A stretch of 23,564 nt of DNA, taken from the NCBI GenBank assembly GCA_900551365.1, contig URVZ01000020.1, positions 1 through 23,564 on the forward strand, in the 5' to 3' direction. Positions 20,457-23,564 of the stretch are shown here, piece after piece. The notes under the pieces were generated by a model. It had not been told where the DNA came from. It ran no database searches and saw only the letters and a program-made list of their open reading frames with translations. The position numbers were made by a program, and so were the translations under genes. How positions within the stretch are numbered: position 1 is the stretch's first letter; every line of letters starts with the position of its first letter. Source of the stretch: an uncultured Collinsella sp. (GTDB lineage: Bacteria; Actinomycetota; Coriobacteriia; Coriobacteriales; Coriobacteriaceae).

Positions 20457-22679
20457 ATGAATATGCTCAAAATCTCGAAGGCGATCTTTAGGTCGCTTCT
20501 CTCCTCCAGGTCGCTCTGTGTTGTCGTTGTTGCGTTGATGGTTCTTTGTGCTCTGCCCGTCTTCAGGAGCGCGGCTGGCATCGACGGACGGGTTGAATAC
20601 CTCGAGTCGGGAATAACCCGTGTTGAGCAGGAATTGTCAGCATCCTATGCGGATGCGCTTGTGAATGCGGGGGAGGAGGGCGTCTATACCTCTTCATCAA
20701 GCATGCCCGCGCTTCTGTACCCTCTTGCCGCGGGGCGTCTTGTCTTGGCGCCGCTCTCTCCTCTGCTTCCGTTTCTGCAGGTATCGGATGGAGCGTACTC
20801 CTTTTATGACGGATCGAAGGAGTACTTGCTATGGGCCGCAACGGCCGTTGCCGTCTCGTTCCTTGCCGCGCGTCTTAACAAACGCGAAAAGCTCATCATC
20901 CAGGCACCGATGGGTGAGCTGGACAGGCTTGTTGCATCGAGCGTATGGGCGAGTGTTTTTGCGATGCTTGCCGTCTTTGCCATCAATCTTCCAGGGATAA
21001 TCGCCGCGCTTGTGAAGAATGGCCCGGGCTCGCTGTTCTATCCGATAGGCTACATTCAATATGCGACTCCGGTTATCAAACCGGCTTGGCTGGTGTTCGC
21101 GCAGGCGGCCATCTTGCAATTCTTGGTGGCAGCGTTCATCTCGCTTGTCGTTCACCTTGCCGTGAAGATTGCCAATAACCCTACGCTTGGAATCGTGTTC
21201 GTATGTGCCCTGATGGGGGTGACGATGGTTCCCGGGTATTACGGAAGATCCATCGCTTTACGTGAGTTCGCCCTGTTGAATCCCCTTTCGTATGCGAACA
21301 CCGAGTTGACCGTCGGCGCCTATAGCCCGTACCCGACAACGCAGATAGTGAATCTGCCCGGACTTTGCTTCGAGCGTGGCGCGATTACCCTCGTATGCGC
21401 AATCGGGATCGAGGTGCTGGCAATTAGCCTGCTTTGCGTTGCTGGAAAGAGCGGCTGCGCGCGCCCGATGCCCCCGATTTGTCTTGAGAGAGGTTCCTTC
21501 ACCGCATCGAGAGCGGCAACTCGTTCGAGCGCTTGTGCCTCCGCCGTTGCATACGTAAGAACGATGGGGAAACTGCTCCTGCATTCTCCTGCCCTCGCCG
21601 TATGCGCGATTGCAATGTCGACGACGATGCTGGCCCCGGCTCTGGTCGAGGTGTTTCCTGACGCTGATGACGTTTCCGCTGTTCGGTATAGGGATGGGGA
21701 GCTCCGTTCAATAGATCGGTATCTAGAGCAGGACGCTGCGAATATGGATGTCGAGGGCAAAACGGCCCTGGAAGACATGCGAGATGCTCTTTCGGGTTTT
21801 GTGTACGCGCCTACGCCTGCGGAGGGGTTTCGAAGCCTTGCGACGTACGAGCGCGCTCGAGGCGAACTGGGCGCGGCAGATGCGACCCTCCTGCAATCGA
21901 TCGGAATCGAGCCGGAGACTCCTTCTCGTGCGGAGGCGCGCGCCCTTCTGCTCGAGTCGATCGCGAGCTTGCCGGACCCCAAGGTTTACGAGTTAAGTAC
22001 GAAGATGCCCCCATTAATCCTCCTTTCGTATTTCCAGGCAGCGCTTCCTTCCTTGTTTTGGCTGTTGCCCGTGGTTGTCACATCGCTTGCGTGTACCCAC
22101 CTGCAGTGCCGTTCCCTTCTGGTTTTCCAAGTCCCCGCAACAGCGCATGTGCGTTTTCTGACGGCTGTTGCGTTGTCTCTCCTGCTTGGCTTGACGCTGC
22201 TTTTGGTGTCGATGGTTCCCGCTGCAGTTGTGTCCGCGATTAAGAACGGTGCGGGTGGATCGGAGTATCCCGTCGCTCTCATTCGAGCGGGGGCTTCGAC
22301 AACGTCCATGGTGGGGGAGGCGGTGTTGCGTAGCGTTCCGTTGCTGGTCATGGCATACGGCGTGATTTCCGTCGTCGCTGCGTTGACAGCAGCGATTAGC
22401 CGCAGCCCCGTTGTCACCGGAGTGGTTTGCGCGGTTCTCTTGGTGTTGGGTTCGTTGAGCGCTCATGTTGAAAGCGCGGGCATGGGCGCCGCGCTGCTGG
22501 CTCCATTCGCCTCGTTTGATCCCGCTTCCCAGGTGGGGACGATTGGGTTCCTTGGGCGAGGGACGAACGCGATGCCTTTTGGAGAGGTCGTCGGCGCATC
22601 GGGCGCTCTGCTGGTGGTCTTGGGCGCCGTATCTCCGTTGTTGGTGCGCCTGGGTGTTCCGAAGATCGAAAGGGGATGA
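20457..22679 (+). CDS. ABC-2-like exporter permease, internally duplicated
   Basis: A 740-residue membrane protein built of two similar halves, each with one helix, an extracytoplasmic loop and about five more helices, 12 in all. Helices lie at about 22-40, 123-140, 163-185, 210-234, 244-258, 308-328, then 378-395, 521-544, 566-592, 621-646, 650-666, 708-730. The halves can be aligned by eye: IKNG/VKNG...YP (187-196 against 596-605) and LLNPLSYANTELTVG (273-287) against LLAPFASFDPASQVG (680-694). The extracytoplasmic loops (about 85 and 120 residues) are not alike. The ATPase gene follows, so this is the membrane part of an exporter; the substrate is unknown. I choose ATG 20457 (AAGG 6 nt upstream); ATG 20439 would add six residues. 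Confidence 0.78.
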   Translation: MNMLKISKAIFRSLLSSRSLCVVVVALMVLCALPVFRSAAGIDGRVEYLESGITRVEQELSASYADALVNAGEEGVYTSSSSMPALLYPLAAGRLVLAPLSPLLPFLQVSDGAYSFYDGSKEYLLWAATAVAVSFLAARLNKREKLIIQAPMGELDRLVASSVWASVFAMLAVFAINLPGIIAALVKNGPGSLFYPIGYIQYATPVIKPAWLVFAQAAILQFLVAAFISLVVHLAVKIANNPTLGIVFVCALMGVTMVPGYYGRSIALREFALLNPLSYANTELTVGAYSPYPTTQIVNLPGLCFERGAITLVCAIGIEVLAISLLCVAGKSGCARPMPPICLERGSFTASRAATRSSACASAVAYVRTMGKLLLHSPALAVCAIAMSTTMLAPALVEVFPDADDVSAVRYRDGELRSIDRYLEQDAANMDVEGKTALEDMRDALSGFVYAPTPAEGFRSLATYERARGELGAADATLLQSIGIEPETPSRAEARALLLESIASLPDPKVYELSTKMPPLILLSYFQAALPSLFWLLPVVVTSLACTHLQCRSLLVFQVPATAHVRFLTAVALSLLLGLTLLLVSMVPAAVVSAIKNGAGGSEYPVALIRAGASTTSMVGEAVLRSVPLLVMAYGVISVVAALTAAISRSPVVTGVVCAVLLVLGSLSAHVESAGMGAALLAPFASFDPASQVGTIGFLGRGTNAMPFGEVVGASGALLVVLGAVSPLLVRLGVPKIERG

Positions 22680-22684
22680 TCTCG

Positions 22685-23425
22685 ATGATTGACCTTCAAA
22701 CGCTGACGATCTCTTATGGAAAGAAGGTGCTCGTAGATTCGGTGAACGCTGAGTTTGCCCCGGGTACGGTCTACGGTCTCGTCGCTCCGAACGGGCATGG
22801 AAAGACGACGTTGCTGCGTGCGATGGCAGGTTTGCCGGGTCCTCGCGTGGACGGGAGCATCGTTCTGGATGAGGTGCAGGGTACGGGTGCGAGAGAGGTC
22901 CGTTCTATGATCTTCTATGCACCTGGTGAGGGAACGCTGCTGTATCCCGGATTGCGTGCGGAAGATCACCTCAAGATGGTTTGCGATATGTGGCCGCATG
23001 CTCGTGATATCGAGGAGGTGGTGGAGCAAACGCAGATAGGCGAGTTCGCGAAGATGAGGATCCGCGCTCTGAGCCAGGGTATGAAGCAGCAGCTTACCTT
23101 GGCGATTGCGTATGCGACGGGTGCGCGGTACCTCCTGTTGGATGAACCCATGAACGCGCTCGATCCCAGCAGGGTGGACTTGCATTCCGGGATTCTCAGG
23201 AAGCTGGCCGATTCTGGTACGTGCATCATCATGTCATCCCACATCTTGGATTCGGTCGATAGACTGTGCGATGAGATTCTGTTTTTGAAGGATGGGAGGC
23301 TCATTAGAAGCATTCCGCAAGATGATGCTGCGCCGAAGTCTCCTGGATCCCATTTCGCAAAGCCTGCCGGACGCGCCGAGGGTGCGCTAAGCACGTATCG
23401 GCGACTCTACGAAAAGGGCGGGTAG
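22685..23425 (+). CDS. ABC transporter ATP-binding protein
   Basis: Nucleotide-binding subunit that powers the permease encoded just upstream. It is 246 residues. Walker A is APNGHGKTT (34-42, Ala where Gly is usual), the signature LSQGM (129-133, normally LSGGQ-like), Walker B YLLLDEP (149-155), and the H-loop SSH (His186). The Q-loop region reads IFYAPGEGTLLYPGL, with no Gln. It fits the DrrA/BcrA-like exporter class. ATG 22676 overlaps the permease stop (ATGA), but ATG 22685 is 9 nt from AAAGGGG and is preferred; the difference is three residues. Translational coupling to the permease is likely. The C-terminal 35 residues beyond RLIRSIPQ are Ala/Pro-rich and not conserved in the family. 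Confidence 0.93.
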   Translation: MIDLQTLTISYGKKVLVDSVNAEFAPGTVYGLVAPNGHGKTTLLRAMAGLPGPRVDGSIVLDEVQGTGAREVRSMIFYAPGEGTLLYPGLRAEDHLKMVCDMWPHARDIEEVVEQTQIGEFAKMRIRALSQGMKQQLTLAIAYATGARYLLLDEPMNALDPSRVDLHSGILRKLADSGTCIIMSSHILDSVDRLCDEILFLKDGRLIRSIPQDDAAPKSPGSHFAKPAGRAEGALSTYRRLYEKGG

Positions 23426-23427
23426 AA

Positions 23428-23559
23428 ATGCAAGTTAAAAATCTATGTGGTCAATATGATGCCGTTGAACCCGCGTATCGATACCGCCCAGCCATTCGCC
23501 TCGCCCCCATCGCACGCATCTTCATTCGGTCTGTCATTATTAATCTAACGATGCTTTGA
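23428..23559 (+). CDS. Possible 43-residue small protein after the ATPase
   Basis: A short frame beginning 2 nt after the ATPase stop, with AAAGGGCGGG 5-6 nt before its ATG and a TGA at 23557. The product starts MQVKNLCGQYDAVEPAYRYR and ends with a basic, hydrophobic stretch (about 21-43: Arg/Ile-rich, closing IINLTML). I do not recognise it. Spacing and ribosome-binding site favour translation with the exporter; its composition also fits random sequence or a truncated gene continuing a lost third component. Low confidence. Confidence 0.35.
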   Translation: MQVKNLCGQYDAVEPAYRYRPAIRLAPIARIFIRSVIINLTML

Positions 23560-23564
23560 GAAAT

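Noticed and set aside
1..23564. CRISPR array, rRNA operon or complete insertion sequence
   Set aside because: No regularly spaced repeats with unique spacers, no rRNA-like conserved stretches, and no transposase gene seen on either strand.

Overview
The window looks like chromosomal DNA of a high-GC Gram-positive bacterium, most likely a gut member of the Coriobacteriia close to Collinsella. That assignment is inferred from the run map-infA-rpmJ-rpsM-rpsK-rpsD-rpoA-rplQ-truA, strongly GC-biased third codon positions and the general look of the proteins; no database search was possible.

Positions 1-4888 hold the end of the ribosomal protein/RNA polymerase alpha operon: a 5'-truncated methionine aminopeptidase, IF-1, L36, S13, S11, S4, RpoA and L17, closed by a strong intrinsic terminator, then truA. 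Positions 5050-6660 carry a GT2-like glycosyltransferase and the arginine repressor ArgR, separated by a striking inverted repeat. Two back-to-back terminators then separate argR from a class A penicillin-binding protein on the minus strand. Positions 9213-12479 carry a U32-family protein (probably an RNA hydroxylase) and tyrosyl-tRNA synthetase. Positions 12702-15523 carry adenine deaminase and a Cof-type HAD phosphatase. Positions 15713-18426 (minus strand) carry a second Cof-type HAD phosphatase, citrate synthase and a small ACT-domain protein. The intergenic DNA around the adenine deaminase and HAD genes is full of short GGGGAC-containing repeats and a perfect 39-bp inverted repeat, resembling REP/BIME elements.

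From about 18.5 kb to the end the window becomes accessory in character. A tyrosine recombinase has lost its N-terminal half and lies directly behind, and in frame with, the stop codon of an XRE regulator. That regulator forms an operon with a four-helix DUF2975-like membrane protein. Divergent from it, across a 135-bp region with a perfect 7-5-7 palindrome, is an ABC exporter. Its 740-residue permease is an internal tandem duplication of two ABC-2-like halves, followed by its ATPase and a possible 43-codon ORF. The palindrome overlaps plausible promoters in both directions, so the XRE/DUF2975 pair may control itself and the exporter. This cluster is the best candidate here for an undescribed system; its substrate cannot be read from the sequence.
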